From: Methanosarcina acetivorans C2A
Lineage (GTDB): Archaea > Halobacteriota > Methanosarcinia > Methanosarcinales > Methanosarcinaceae
Direction: 5' to 3'
Assembly: GCF_000007345.1 (NCBI RefSeq)
Contig: NC_003552.1
Coordinates: forward strand, 2,418,001-2,482,000
DNA: 64,000 nt
Part shown: piece by piece, positions 8,905 through 17,970 of the stretch
Layout: the number at the start of each line of letters is the position of its first letter
Numbering within the stretch: the stretch's first letter is position 1
The notes under the pieces: generated by a model
The model's database searches: none
What the model was told of the DNA's origin: nothing
Seen by the model: the letters and a program-made list of their open reading frames with translations, nothing else
Program-made: the position numbers and the translations under genes

Positions 8905-9603
8905 TTAGAAGTTTTCAGTAATATAATCCGCCATGGACTCGAAGACCTTTCTTCCGTCATCAGAGCCAAGGATTGATTCGGAAGCTCTTTCCGGATGGGG
9001 CATGAGGCCGAGAATGTTTCTTGATGCGTTTAATATTCCTGCGATATTTTCCAGGGAACCGTTAGGGTTGGCTTCATCCGTTACTCTTCCTTTTTCGTCC
9101 ACGTAACGGAAGACAACCTGCTCGTTTTCGTCAAGTTCTGCAAGGGTAGATTCTTCGGCGTAGAACTTGCCTTCCATGTGGGCGATGGGCATCCTTATAA
9201 CCTCGCCTTTTCTGAACTTCGAGGTAAAGGGGGTATCAGCCGTCTCGACCCTGAGATTGGTCCAGTGGCACCTGAACTTAGGATATTCGTTTGTGGTAAG
9301 AGCCCCTGCAAGGAGCCTGGCTTCGGTCAGCACCTGGAAACCGTTGCAGATCCCGAGCACGGGTTTTCCTTCGGCTGCGATTTTTTTTACGGAATCCATA
9401 ATCGGAGTGCGGGCCGCAATTGCCCCTGCCCGGAGGTAGTCTCCGTAGGAAAAGCCTCCCGGGACAACGACTCCGTCAAAGCCGGTAAGGTTTTCTTCTT
9501 TGTACCAGACAGTTTCGGCATCCACACCAACCACGTCTTTAAGGACATGCAGGACGTCCATATCACAGTTTGTGCCTCCGAACTGAATAATGGCAATCTT
9601 CAT
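8905..9603 (-). CDS. purQ: Phosphoribosylformylglycinamidine synthase, glutaminase subunit
   Basis: The glutamine amidotransferase subunit of FGAM synthase in purine biosynthesis; it feeds ammonia to PurL with PurS as bridge. It is 232 residues, a class I glutaminase: the nucleophile is Cys86 in VLGICNGFQVLTEA, and the partner His and Glu are in LMPHPERASE near the end. The amino end MKIAIIQFGGTNCD is typical. GAGGG sits six bases before the ATG. It lies 90 bases downstream of purS on the same strand, so the two are likely one transcript. PurL is not in the window. Confidence 0.95.
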   Translation of the reverse strand: MKIAIIQFGGTNCDMDVLHVLKDVVGVDAETVWYKEENLTGFDGVVVPGGFSYGDYLRAGAIAARTPIMDSVKKIAAEGKPVLGICNGFQVLTEARLLAGALTTNEYPKFRCHWTNLRVETADTPFTSKFRKGEVIRMPIAHMEGKFYAEESTLAELDENEQVVFRYVDEKGRVTDEANPNGSLENIAGILNASRNILGLMPHPERASESILGSDDGRKVFESMADYITENF

Positions 9604-9693
9604 CTTTTTCCCTCAATCTTCCTTCGATATTTTAAAAATGTTTGGCTTTCCGGATTTGCCTGATTTTCAATCCCTTTTCTTTCCGGGAAGCCC

Positions 9694-9945
9694 TCAGTTA
9701 AGTTCCTTTAGCTTTATAGTGTAGTTGTGGATGATTGGGTTTGCGATAAGCTTCTGGCACATCTCATCAACCTTCTGCTCCGCAACTTCGGCAGATTCTG
9801 CTTCGAGCACGATTTCGTACAGTTTTGCGGTCTTTACGCTTTCAACTGCGTATCCGAGGTGCCCGAGAGCCCTTTTAGCTGTGGTGCCTTCAGGGTCAAG
9901 CATGCCTGCTTTCTGTTCAATAGTCACTGTTGCCTGGTACTGCAT
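9694..9945 (-). CDS. purS: Phosphoribosylformylglycinamidine synthase, PurS subunit
   Basis: Small 83-residue subunit that joins PurL and PurQ. The sequence MQYQATVTIEQKAGMLDPEG, then GYAVESVKTAKLYEI and IANPIIHNYTIKL, is characteristic. The ATG at 9945 is chosen because GAGG lies eight bases upstream; the longer open frame starts at TTG five codons earlier and overlaps that ribosome site. It is directly upstream of purQ. Confidence 0.93.
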   Translation of the reverse strand: MQYQATVTIEQKAGMLDPEGTTAKRALGHLGYAVESVKTAKLYEIVLEAESAEVAEQKVDEMCQKLIANPIIHNYTIKLKELN

Positions 9946-10349
9946 CTTTGTAAGCCTCAATTTTAAGTTTTCAGTTTAATCGGAATTTCACCTGCTTTTC
10001 GGGAGCCTGAATGCGGCATCAGGTGAAAGAGAAGGTGAATTTTAAGTATAAACTTTAAGGGAATAATTTCCGGTCTGCACCATAATAAATATAAGATGCT
10101 TAAAAACGTTGCGTATATTGGAGGGCACAGATAAAAAACTTCCTTCATAACAGGCAAAGTCCTTCAAAACCAGAGCTTTCTTTCCGTTCTACAGCCTCAT
10201 CCGTATTTATAAAATTTCAAAATATAAAAAAACGGAACAGAATAGTTAAGTTTTAAATGTATATAAAACATAATTATATATTGGGTGAAATACTGAGCCT
10301 CAACGAACCGGCTAGCTGGGATTGTAAACAGGATAGTCTGGAATAGGAT
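9946..10349. other. Divergent promoter region between purS and a small Cys-rich gene
   Basis: The region contains AT-rich stretches. AATTATATATTGGG at about 10270-10283 is a good archaeal TATA box for plus-strand transcription toward the ATG at 10350, with an expected start near 10303. A run near 10088-10096 (AAATATAAG) lies upstream of purS. No intact gene was found. Confidence 0.5.
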
Positions 10350-10580
10350 ATGCACCTGACCAGGCAGCTTGTCCTCTGCAAATACGGAGTCCTGAGGGGC
10401 AGCAATTGCTGCAGAGCTTACACGCCGAAAAATAACCTGTATGCCACCCGCTGCTGCTGCCTTTACTGTGCGCACTCCATCTGGATAGGGGACGAAAAAA
10501 GCGCAAGGAATCCTTTCGCTGCCCTGCAGGGAGACCCCATGTTCGCTGCAGAAGTGCTTCTTGAAGAATCACCCGGATAA
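10350..10580 (+). CDS. Small cysteine-rich protein of unknown function
   Basis: A 76-residue frame with a stop two codons before its ATG, GGA seven bases upstream and a TATA box about 75 bases upstream. Codon choice (AGG, ATA, CTT/CTC, GAA) resembles genuine genes of the window. The protein has eight cysteines, including Cys-Cys at 20-21 and the cluster RCCCLYCAH near 34-41, which could bind metal or a cluster. The second half (FAALQGDPMFAAEVLLEE) looks helical. I do not recognise the family. The opposite strand is also partly open, but those frames show no features. Confidence 0.45.
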   Translation: MHLTRQLVLCKYGVLRGSNCCRAYTPKNNLYATRCCCLYCAHSIWIGDEKSARNPFAALQGDPMFAAEVLLEESPG

Positions 10581-11335
10581 AGACCGGATGACGAGAATAA
10601 AAAAAGAGAAGGGAATCGAGAAGAGTATAGGGAAGAAACAGAAGCAAGAAAAGAGAAAGGCAGAAAAAAGGCAAGGATAAAAAAGAGAAAATGTTTCTGA
10701 TCCAATGCCAGAATAAAGGCGAAAAACGGACCTTTCTTTTTTAGCCTCGAATTTTAATCCTGCGCATATGAACCCATTTATCCGAGTTGAAATTCTCAGG
10801 AGTTAATTTTTAAGCGAGTTAAATTTAAAATATCACCCAAAAAACCTTATTCGCTATACTGAGCAGCTTTTTCCCCGCTCGACGCAGGAGAGCGGTCTTT
10901 CCGTAAATAAAAAGAAAAAAGAGACAAAAGGCAATTAAAGATGCCGAATACACTTTTGAGTTAGAAAAAACGCTAAAAAGGTCAAATTGGCAGAAATTTC
11001 AGTATCGTTTCTCTATAATATCTACTTTTTCTTTTGAGTAGAGCCACCAAACAAGCCGGCGGTGACGCTGATATTTACCCGTAAATTGAAAAACGGTTTC
11101 CGGATTTAAGAAAAAGTATTCTCTTAACTCGGGGGACATTTATCAACATACGGTTCCTCTTAATTGTAGCGCTGGTTTTCAACTTATTTTTTTAGACCTG
11201 ACCGACTTCCCGACCCATCCCGGCGCGGCGCAGGAGGGAAAGTTTGGAGATATCCTGCCGGAAGATTGCAAAATAATAAATACTGGGTGACGCTCGTGTA
11301 TACCGGACAGAAAGAACAGAAAAAAAGGTGCAATC
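10581..11335. repeat. Intergenic region with copy 1 of a composite dispersed element
   Basis: No gene is seen between the Cys-rich frame and asnB. From about 10845 to 11175 it holds a composite element repeated at 24.2-24.6 kb and, inverted, at 61.5-61.7 kb. Its parts are a hairpin CCGCTC (10875-10880)/GAGCGG (10890-10895) with loop GACGCAGGA, followed by GTCTTTCC; about 150 bases on, the imperfectly palindromic box CCACCAAACAAGCCGGCGG at 11044-11062; then a conserved tail around TATTCTCTTAA. The asnB promoter and its AGGTG ribosome site lie at the right end. Confidence 0.7.
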
Positions 11336-12829
11336 ATGTGCGGAATAGCGGGCGTGTTCGGAACCCCTGACAGTAATTTGAAAGTAAAGAAAATGCTTGC
11401 AGCCCTGGGGCACAGGGGACCTGATGCCTGTGGAATCCATACTGCAGGGGACCTGAGCATAGGAAATACCCTGCTTAAAATAACAGGAGATATGCCTCAG
11501 CCGCTCACAGGAAAAGGAGCTCTCGTCCTCAACGGGGAAATCTTTAATTTCCGCGAGCTTGCAGCTGAGATAGGGATAAAAATCGATTCCGATACCGAAC
11601 TGCTTTTTTCACTTATAGAAACCGGGGTAAAGGAAGGAAGTACTCCGATAGACGCTGTCTGCTCTGCACTATCCAAAGTAAACGGAGACTATGCTCTTGC
11701 ATATGCTTGCGGAGGAGAACTTGTACTTGCCAGGGACCCTTCAGGAGTAAAGCCTCTCTTTTACTGTTCCGGGACAGAGGGCGAAAAGCCGGAAATAGCT
11801 TTTGCTTCCGAAAAAAAAGCCCTTGCTTTTATTAGCAGAAAAGCAAAGCCTTTCCCGCAGGGAGGGATTCTGGGTTTCAATACCGAAAGCGGGAAAATCA
11901 CAGAAAAAATCCCGGAAGGATACCTGGAGATAAAATCGCCTGAAAAGAGGATTTATACAGAACATGAGGCTTTGTCTCAACTGAAAGAAACTCTTGAAAA
12001 AGCTGTGGAACTCAGGCTTACCCCGACTACAGGAATTGCATTTTCAGGAGGTATTGACAGTACTTTTTTAGCAGCCCTTGCAAAACGCATCGATCCCGGG
12101 GTTTCCCTTTATGCGGTTGGGCTTCCGGATTCCCATGACATTACCCAGGCTGAGAGGGCAGCTGAAGCTATCGGTATGAGGAAAAACCTGAAAGTCCATT
12201 TCCTCTCGCCCGAAGAAATAGAAGCTGCAGTACCTCGGGTAGTCTATGCAACCGAATCCACGGATCCGATGACGGTTGCAATAGGAATTCCCCTTTATAT
12301 CGTGGCAAAAACCGCAAAAGAAGACGGGAAGCGAGTCCTTCTGACCGGACAGGGGGCGGATGAACTCTTTGGAGGGTACAGGAGGCATGAAGAGTTTCTC
12401 AAAAAGGGGGCTGAGGTGCTCGACAGGGAGATCTACTCGGACCTTGCAACCATCTCAAAAATTAACCTTGAAAGGGATGATATGGTTACAATGGCCAACT
12501 CCGTGGAACTCCGGGTTCCCTTCCTGGATAAAGAAGTAATAAAAACCGGGCTTGCAATACGCCCGGAGCTGAAGGTCCTGAAAAAAGATGGCTACTATGA
12601 AGACGGCTACTACGAAAGAAAATATATTCTCAGAAAAGCGGCAAAAGGGTTAATCCCTCCGGAAATTCTCTGGAAAGAGAAAAAAGCAATGCAATACGGG
12701 ACCGGAGTACAGAAGGTGCTCGACCGGCTTGCCAGGGATTCGGGCTTTTCCAAAAAGCAGGAGAGCCATATAGAAAAATACCTCATGCAAATTGCTTCGG
12801 AAAAAGGTTTTGAGTTTGTAAATAACTGA
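11336..12829 (+). CDS. asnB: Asparagine synthase (glutamine-hydrolysing)
   Basis: Makes asparagine from aspartate, ATP and glutamine. It is 497 residues. The amino-terminal Ntn glutaminase begins MCGIAGVFGTP, with Cys2 as nucleophile after Met removal, and has LVLNGEIFNFREL. The synthetase half has the pyrophosphate loop FSGGIDSTFLA near residue 235 and LTGQGADELFGGYRRHEEF near 345. Length and order match the archaeal short AsnB. The carboxy end contains a small duplicated GYYEDGYYE motif from an in-frame repeat. It stands alone, with cooC 300 bases downstream on the same strand. Confidence 0.94.
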   Translation: MCGIAGVFGTPDSNLKVKKMLAALGHRGPDACGIHTAGDLSIGNTLLKITGDMPQPLTGKGALVLNGEIFNFRELAAEIGIKIDSDTELLFSLIETGVKEGSTPIDAVCSALSKVNGDYALAYACGGELVLARDPSGVKPLFYCSGTEGEKPEIAFASEKKALAFISRKAKPFPQGGILGFNTESGKITEKIPEGYLEIKSPEKRIYTEHEALSQLKETLEKAVELRLTPTTGIAFSGGIDSTFLAALAKRIDPGVSLYAVGLPDSHDITQAERAAEAIGMRKNLKVHFLSPEEIEAAVPRVVYATESTDPMTVAIGIPLYIVAKTAKEDGKRVLLTGQGADELFGGYRRHEEFLKKGAEVLDREIYSDLATISKINLERDDMVTMANSVELRVPFLDKEVIKTGLAIRPELKVLKKDGYYEDGYYERKYILRKAAKGLIPPEILWKEKKAMQYGTGVQKVLDRLARDSGFSKKQESHIEKYLMQIASEKGFEFVNN

Positions 12830-13132
12830 AAAGCAAGATAGAGGACGATATGGGTACTCGTAAAAGAGCATATCGCGGAGAGTACGAAAACCCGATTGGC
12901 ACACGATTATAACTTACCACGGATAAAAATCGTCTTCAGGAAGCAAATCTCACTTTCGGAACACAATCCAGGACGCGGAACAGGAAATAACGGAATAGGA
13001 AATAATGAAAGTTTGCCTGCGGATATCTTGAAAAAAGCCGGCACAAATGAGTAAGTATAAACAGTTTGATTGTTATATTCGAGTAGAAAACTATTACCTG
13101 AAACTCTAACCAGAATCTAAGGGGGAATTCAA
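12830..13132. other. Intergenic region between asnB and cooC
   Basis: No gene is visible. The right end carries the GGGGG ribosome site used by cooC; a TATA-like TGTTATATTCG lies near 13070-13080. Confidence 0.5.
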
Positions 13133-13135
13133 ATA
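13121..13135 (+). promoter_or_regulatory. Ribosome site GGGGG with AUA start codon of cooC
   Basis: The sequence reads TAA GGGGGAATTCAA ATA AAA ATA GCA. The run of five G at 13121-13125 is seven bases from the ATA at 13133-13135. The stop at 13118-13120 closes the frame just upstream, so only ATT (13127), ATA (13133) or ATA (13139) can start a protein that includes the P-loop. Confidence 0.65.
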
Positions 13136-13915
13136 AAAATAGCAATTACCGGAAAAGGCGGCGTTGGAAAAACTACTCTCTCAGGCACTCTGGCAAGACT
13201 GCTTGCAAGAGACGGATACGAAGTACTGGCAATCGATGCAGACCCGGACATGAACCTGGCATCTTCTCTGGGAATAGAAAATCCCCCGAAACCCCTCACG
13301 GATTTCAAAGACCTTATTGAGGAAAGAGCAGGTGCAGAAGGCGGAGCTTTTATCTACAACCCGAAAGTGGACGACATTGCAGGCAAATACGGAGTAATAG
13401 GGCCTGACGGGGTCAGGATGCTTGTCATGGGCACCGTGGACAAAGGAGGAAGCGGGTGCATGTGCCCGGCTTCAGCTTTCCTGAGAGCTCTTCTCAGACA
13501 CCTGATGCTCAGGGAAAAGAGTGCCGTTATCCTGGACATGGAAGCCGGAATCGAGCATCTGGGAAGAGGCACCACACGCGGGATGGATATTATGATTGTG
13601 GTGGTAGAGCCAGGAGCCAGGTCCCTTGAAACCGCCGAAAGAATCAAAAAACTCTCGTCCGAAATCGGGATAAAACATATCGCTGCCGTAATTAACAAAG
13701 GAGGCGCCGGAAAAGTCAACGCCAAACTTGAAGAGCTGGGCATCCCGGTACTTGGGGAAATTCCCTTTGACCAGCAGCTAATGCAGGCTGACCTGGAAAA
13801 AAGGGCTCCGATTGAAATAGGCGGCGAAGCTGTTGATTCCATAGTGAAAATCAAGGAAAAACTCATAGAAACCGTTGAGGAAATCAGGAAGGAAGAAGAG
13901 GCGAGTAAGAAGTAA
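13133..13915 (+). CDS. cooC: CooC-type ATPase, CO dehydrogenase nickel maturation factor
   Basis: A cytosolic MinD/NifH-fold ATPase that helps load nickel into CO dehydrogenase. It is 260 residues if read from the ATA at 13133. The amino end (M)KIAITGKGGVGKTTLSG holds the deviant Walker A motif. IDADPDMNLASSLG follows, and CMCPASAFLRALLRH near residue 113 is the CxC motif that binds metal at the dimer interface. Walker B is AVILDMEAGIEHLGRG. The first ATG of the frame (13250) would remove the whole P-loop and is rejected. ATA in place of the expected ATG is the oddity: a strong GGGGG ribosome site sits at the right distance, so either AUA is used or the gene is a recent start-codon mutant. 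No CO dehydrogenase genes are adjacent. Confidence 0.88.
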   Translation: MKIAITGKGGVGKTTLSGTLARLLARDGYEVLAIDADPDMNLASSLGIENPPKPLTDFKDLIEERAGAEGGAFIYNPKVDDIAGKYGVIGPDGVRMLVMGTVDKGGSGCMCPASAFLRALLRHLMLREKSAVILDMEAGIEHLGRGTTRGMDIMIVVVEPGARSLETAERIKKLSSEIGIKHIAAVINKGGAGKVNAKLEELGIPVLGEIPFDQQLMQADLEKRAPIEIGGEAVDSIVKIKEKLIETVEEIRKEEEASKK

Positions 13916-14017
13916 AGGCTGAAACACAGCCCTACAATTTTGTATTAATTCTTCAATTTCTTTTCAATTTTTTCTAATTTTTCCAAATTTTTTCCTGATT
14001 TTTTCCTTTATTTGTTC

Positions 14018-14110
14018 TCAAATTTGTCCTGAAATTTTCCCAATTTCTACTCAAATTTTGTCCTGAAATTTTTCCCCGATTTCTACTAAAATTTTGTCCT
14101 GAAATTTTTT
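14018..14110. repeat. Imperfect 33-36 bp tandem repeat between cooC and a TPR gene
   Basis: About 2.7 copies of a unit starting TCAAATTTTGTCCTGAAATTTT at 14018, 14051 and 14086. It lies in the convergent gap between cooC and the TPR gene, in T-rich DNA that may also terminate cooC transcription. Confidence 0.75.
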
Positions 14111-14124
14111 TGCATTTTCAGGGC

Positions 14125-14700
14125 TCAGTTAAAGCCACTGTCCGGGGAGTCTGTCAGGGTTCCTTTATTATAAATAAGCTCCAGAAGCCTCAGCCTTTTC
14201 TCCCTGATAAGGACATCAGTTGGGTCTATTTCCAGAGCCCTGTCGTAAGCTTCCATAGCCTCTCCGTATCTGCCAAGGCTTTCCAGGACCGAGCCTTTCT
14301 GGTACCAGGAAAAAACATCCTCAGGGTTGACCTTGAGGACTTCGTCATAACACTCTATGGCTTTTTCAAAATCCTTCAGGTTATTGTAGGCAAAACCTTT
14401 GAGACACTTAATTCCCAGGTGCTCGGGATCGAGTTCAAGAGCTTTATCGTAACAGGCAAGAGCTTCCTCGGACTTCCCTATCCTGTCCAGGACAAAACCC
14501 TTCTGGAGCCAGGCATCAAAGTACCTGGGATCCAGATTTAAGGCTTTATCATAGAGCCCGAGTTTCTCTTCATAATTATCAGCTTCTTGTGCTGTTATAA
14601 GGAGCTGTCCGGGATCCTCTCTTTCTTCGGTTTTTCCTGCCGCTTCCGGCTCCTTTTGCTTTTCCTTAGAGCTTTCTGTGATATTATTTTCCTCTGCCAT
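14125..14700 (-). CDS. TPR repeat protein
   Basis: A 191-residue cytosolic protein. The first 35 residues are charged and low in complexity (rich in Glu/Lys). Then follow at least three tetratricopeptide repeats of the form A-W-L-x-x-G-x-x-L, with the consensus EEALACYDKALELDP, EKAIECYDEVLKVNP and GEAMEAYDRALEIDP. Such repeats bind partner proteins; there is no catalytic domain. GGAGG lies seven bases before the ATG. It is the last of four minus-strand genes (PASTA protein, long TPR protein, S13 peptidase, this gene). Confidence 0.9.
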   Translation of the reverse strand: MAEENNITESSKEKQKEPEAAGKTEEREDPGQLLITAQEADNYEEKLGLYDKALNLDPRYFDAWLQKGFVLDRIGKSEEALACYDKALELDPEHLGIKCLKGFAYNNLKDFEKAIECYDEVLKVNPEDVFSWYQKGSVLESLGRYGEAMEAYDRALEIDPTDVLIREKRLRLLELIYNKGTLTDSPDSGFN

Positions 14701-14951
14701 TTCGAATCCTCCGTTTCCGGATCAAGGTTTATTTGGACCCCTTTCGGAATCATCTTCAATGCCTGATTTTCCTATTTATGCTTGAAATCAGGGTCAAGAC
14801 TGGTATTGTGCACTTTTGTTTCCAATGAGATATACTTTTTCTGATTCGAATACGGATATCTTCCAGGCAGAAGGTCCGAATAAGAAGCGTTCGGCATGAG
14901 AACAATGCCCGGAGGTTTTCTGTCCAATCAACTCCAAATATATTTTTATGT

Positions 14952-16565
14952 CTAATTCTCCTCGTATATCGCCTCGCAGATACTTCCGAGGTCATTGCTA
15001 ACCTGCTTCATCTCCTTGACATCCTTTACAGGGACGTTGTTCACATATATTGCAAAGGCTAGCTTTCGGTCTTCGGATGTGTTCATATATCCGCCCAGAG
15101 CCTGGGAACAGAGGATTAGTCTGTCATTGACTACATCATACTTGGCAGTTGTTCCGGTCTTGGCCTGAACTTTTCCTTTCGCAGGGCTCTCGGGACCAAC
15201 AGAAGTCGCCAGAGACCCGTCAACTCCGAGAATGGGCAGAGCATCCCGATATACCTGAGAGTCATTTCCGGAAGACATATACCTCAGGAGATCAACCGTA
15301 GTTCTGGGTGTCATATAATCAGCAGGAGAGTTTCCTCTGCCATCAGATATGGATACGGCATTAAGGTCAATTCCGGTTTTTTCCAGGAAGGAGCGCTCTA
15401 TGATCAGACCGTCCCAGAAGCTTCTTTTTCCTTCCTTTACTGCCATAAGAGGCAGAAGGGAATCAGCCTGCATGTTCTGGCTGACCTTCATTATCAGTTT
15501 CAGGTTCTCAGAGAAAGGCAGAGAGGTCAGAAGAGCTACTCTTTCAAACTCCGAGTAGTTCGTGGTGGCTGGTAACAGGTCTGCAGGGTTATTGCCTTTA
15601 ACTGAAGCGTTTACTTTCACTCCCTGACGCTCCAGCGCTTCTATCAGAAGAGAGCGGGCAAAAGAAGAAGGATCATCCACCGTATATGTCTGGACGATAG
15701 TGTCTTCGCCTGCGGGTACCTGCCCCGATACATTGATTATACCCGGACCGCCTGTTGATATCTCTATCCGGGCAGTCTCATTCGCGTCGGTTGTTACAAC
15801 ATCGGCTTCGATCGCGTAGGCTGCGGTCTGCGGCCGCCAATCCACCTCCGCCGCCATTCCTGGCTGAGCAGGTTTGACCATTATATCAATCAGGTTATCA
15901 TTGATAACTATCGGTGTGAGGGTGTAATCGTTGGCACTATCAGGAGGATTGATTTTATCGAAGAGTCTATCGTCAATGATAACGTCTCCCGAGACACTTT
16001 TGATCCCGGCAGCTGATACCTGTTGGGCCAGCTGATCCAGGCCGGATAAAGGGTCAGGGGTCGTTAAAATTGCGTTGCCAATGGAGTTTGCATAGCTGTG
16101 ATCGATGTCGGTATAATCGATCTTTCCATCCGGAGTGGTCCGGCCTCCCATTGTCAGGTCTCCGCTGGCTACCAGTATCAGGTCTCCGTTCAGGTTTCCT
16201 GAAGAGTCCACATTACCACGGGCATATATAGGAGTCTCGAACCTGTAATCAGCCCCTATTATATCGAGTGCAGCTGCTCCCGTGTAAAGCTTGGTGGTAG
16301 AGCCAGGAATGAACATCTTCTCCGGATTCAGCTGGTAGACAACTTCCCCGGTCTCCAGATCTTCTACAAGGATTCCCCAAAAGGCATGATCATATTTTGT
16401 ATCATTCATTATTTCTGTTACAGATGCAGGAAGAGGGTTACCCTCTAAAGGGCTATCCTGACTGTTTCCTCCAGCCCCGGCAAACGGTTGGCAAACCGTA
16501 ATAAGGAATATTGTTCCCAGCAGTAAATAGCATAACTTCTTAGACTCATGAGCATCAGACTTCAT
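14952..16565 (-). CDS. S13-family D-Ala-D-Ala carboxypeptidase (PBP4/DacB-like), exported
   Basis: A penicillin-binding-protein-type serine hydrolase of 537 residues. The ATG at 16565 follows GGGGAG and begins a signal peptide with the core LCYLLLGTIFLITVC; the longer open frame upstream is rejected. The S-x-x-K motif is PGSTTK (Ser89, Lys92), and the K-T-G motif is QAKTGTTAKYD (Lys469). Between them, SISDGRGNSPADYMTPRT corresponds to the S13 region that carries the second serine, although its Asn is not clear. The DLTMGG and DVIIDDRLFD segments also match S13. Bacteria use these enzymes to trim murein; Methanosarcina has no murein, so the substrate must be something else. Bacterial origin is likely (inference). 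It sits among TPR and PASTA genes on the same strand. Confidence 0.88.
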   Translation of the reverse strand: MKSDAHESKKLCYLLLGTIFLITVCQPFAGAGGNSQDSPLEGNPLPASVTEIMNDTKYDHAFWGILVEDLETGEVVYQLNPEKMFIPGSTTKLYTGAAALDIIGADYRFETPIYARGNVDSSGNLNGDLILVASGDLTMGGRTTPDGKIDYTDIDHSYANSIGNAILTTPDPLSGLDQLAQQVSAAGIKSVSGDVIIDDRLFDKINPPDSANDYTLTPIVINDNLIDIMVKPAQPGMAAEVDWRPQTAAYAIEADVVTTDANETARIEISTGGPGIINVSGQVPAGEDTIVQTYTVDDPSSFARSLLIEALERQGVKVNASVKGNNPADLLPATTNYSEFERVALLTSLPFSENLKLIMKVSQNMQADSLLPLMAVKEGKRSFWDGLIIERSFLEKTGIDLNAVSISDGRGNSPADYMTPRTTVDLLRYMSSGNDSQVYRDALPILGVDGSLATSVGPESPAKGKVQAKTGTTAKYDVVNDRLILCSQALGGYMNTSEDRKLAFAIYVNNVPVKDVKEMKQVSNDLGSICEAIYEEN

Positions 16566-16759
16566 GTAATCTCCCCTTGACCTTTCTCTAGGATATTTCA
16601 TCAGCGAATCTAATAAACATGTAAGAATCAAAAATCCACAATTGGTTGCGCTACTCACTGAACTGTATGGTAGAGAAAAAGAGATAGATCTCAGAAAAAG
16701 AAGAACGTAGAAATGAAATAAAATAAGTAAATTAAAAGAGTTTTACCAGGAAAAAGAAT

Positions 16760-17926
16760 TTATTGAGAAGCTCTTGCCTTCTGCCTGCCTATTTCCGAAA
16801 GAATTTTTACCTTGACTTCAAGTGCAGGAGCAAATCCCGGTTTCAATTCAAGAGCTCTGCTACAACTTTGCAGGGCTTCTTCCTGTCTATCCAGCTCCGA
16901 AAGGACAAGCCCTCTGCCTGCCCAGAGTTCAGGGGCTTCAGGAGCAGCCTGAAGAGCTGTATCGTATGCGGCCAGAGCCTCCTCATACCTGCCCAGCCTG
17001 GAAAACAGGCTGCCGACGGATTTCAGAGCTTCCAGGTAATCAGGCCTGATTTTGAGGGCTGAAAGGTATGCTTCAAGGGCTTCTTCTTTCCGGTCAAGTG
17101 CAGAAAGGACCGAACCTTTTCCTGCCCAGGCTTCAGCATATTTCGGGTTTCTCAGGAGTACTTTTTCGTACGTTTCGAGGGCTTCTTCAAATCTGCCAAG
17201 CCGTGCAAGCACAACTCCTTTATTGTCCCATGCCATTTCAAAAACCGGTTCAAGCTCAATTACCCTATCATAGGCAGCTAATGCATCTTCAAGCCTGCCC
17301 ATTTCCGAGAGGACTACACCCCTGTTGTACCAGACCCTGAAGTCATCAGGCACTATTTCAAGCACCTGTTCTATAAGCTGCAGAGCGGCTTCAAACCTTC
17401 TTGCCTTATAGAGGAGGACTGCTTTCTGAAAGAGGGCCGTAGCATCCTGAGGATTCTTTTCAAGCATCTCAGTACAGGTCTGAAGCTCTTTGAAAAAAGG
17501 AAGGGAAGCATAAAGATCTCTGACAGCCAGAAAGAGGGGCAGGAGTTCATACTTTTCTCCGTCAATTGTTAAGGTTTTTGTTTCGGGAGCATAGGAAAGA
17601 GCTGCTGGCTCCTGCATGCTGGTGCTCTCTCCCGGTATATTTTTCATTTTTTCAAGCACTGTCTCCAGTTCGGACAAAACTCTGGGGGAAAGGGGAGAAT
17701 TATTGTTTATGGAAAAGATGGACCTGAGATGCTTTCGGTGTTTTCTGTTGTTCTTATCCCAGAGAATGGTTGAAATTTGGTGACATGCAGTTAAAAACTC
17801 TTTGAGAGCGATGTACAGGTTCGTATCTCCGGAACTATTTAAATTGCCAAAACCCCTGAGTGCAGCATTACACTTCCCCCGGAGTTCCGGAAGAAGTTTA
17901 TCAAATTCAGAATTAAATTCTCTCAT
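16760..17926 (-). CDS. TPR repeat protein with amino-terminal helical domain
   Basis: About 388 residues. The first 130 residues form a helical region of unknown type (EFDKLLPELRGKCNAALRGFGNL). From about 150 on there are seven or more TPR units, such as FEAALQLIEQVLEIVPDDFRVW and LEDALAAYDRVIELEP. Starts: an ATG at 17926 or the TTG just before it, both downstream of GGGAGG. It lies about 195 bases upstream of the S13 peptidase on the same strand. It probably acts as a scaffold; no enzymatic motif is seen. Confidence 0.9.
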   Translation of the reverse strand: MREFNSEFDKLLPELRGKCNAALRGFGNLNSSGDTNLYIALKEFLTACHQISTILWDKNNRKHRKHLRSIFSINNNSPLSPRVLSELETVLEKMKNIPGESTSMQEPAALSYAPETKTLTIDGEKYELLPLFLAVRDLYASLPFFKELQTCTEMLEKNPQDATALFQKAVLLYKARRFEAALQLIEQVLEIVPDDFRVWYNRGVVLSEMGRLEDALAAYDRVIELEPVFEMAWDNKGVVLARLGRFEEALETYEKVLLRNPKYAEAWAGKGSVLSALDRKEEALEAYLSALKIRPDYLEALKSVGSLFSRLGRYEEALAAYDTALQAAPEAPELWAGRGLVLSELDRQEEALQSCSRALELKPGFAPALEVKVKILSEIGRQKARASQ

Positions 17927-17970
17927 CAATACCGGGCCTCCCGTTAGTACCTGTCCTTCTTTTCATAAAA

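Noticed and set aside
10197-10705. Several overlapping minus-strand frames of 80-120 residues
   Set aside because: Low-complexity hydrophobic or Ser-rich translations of A-rich DNA; they conflict with the better-supported Cys-rich frame on the plus strand.
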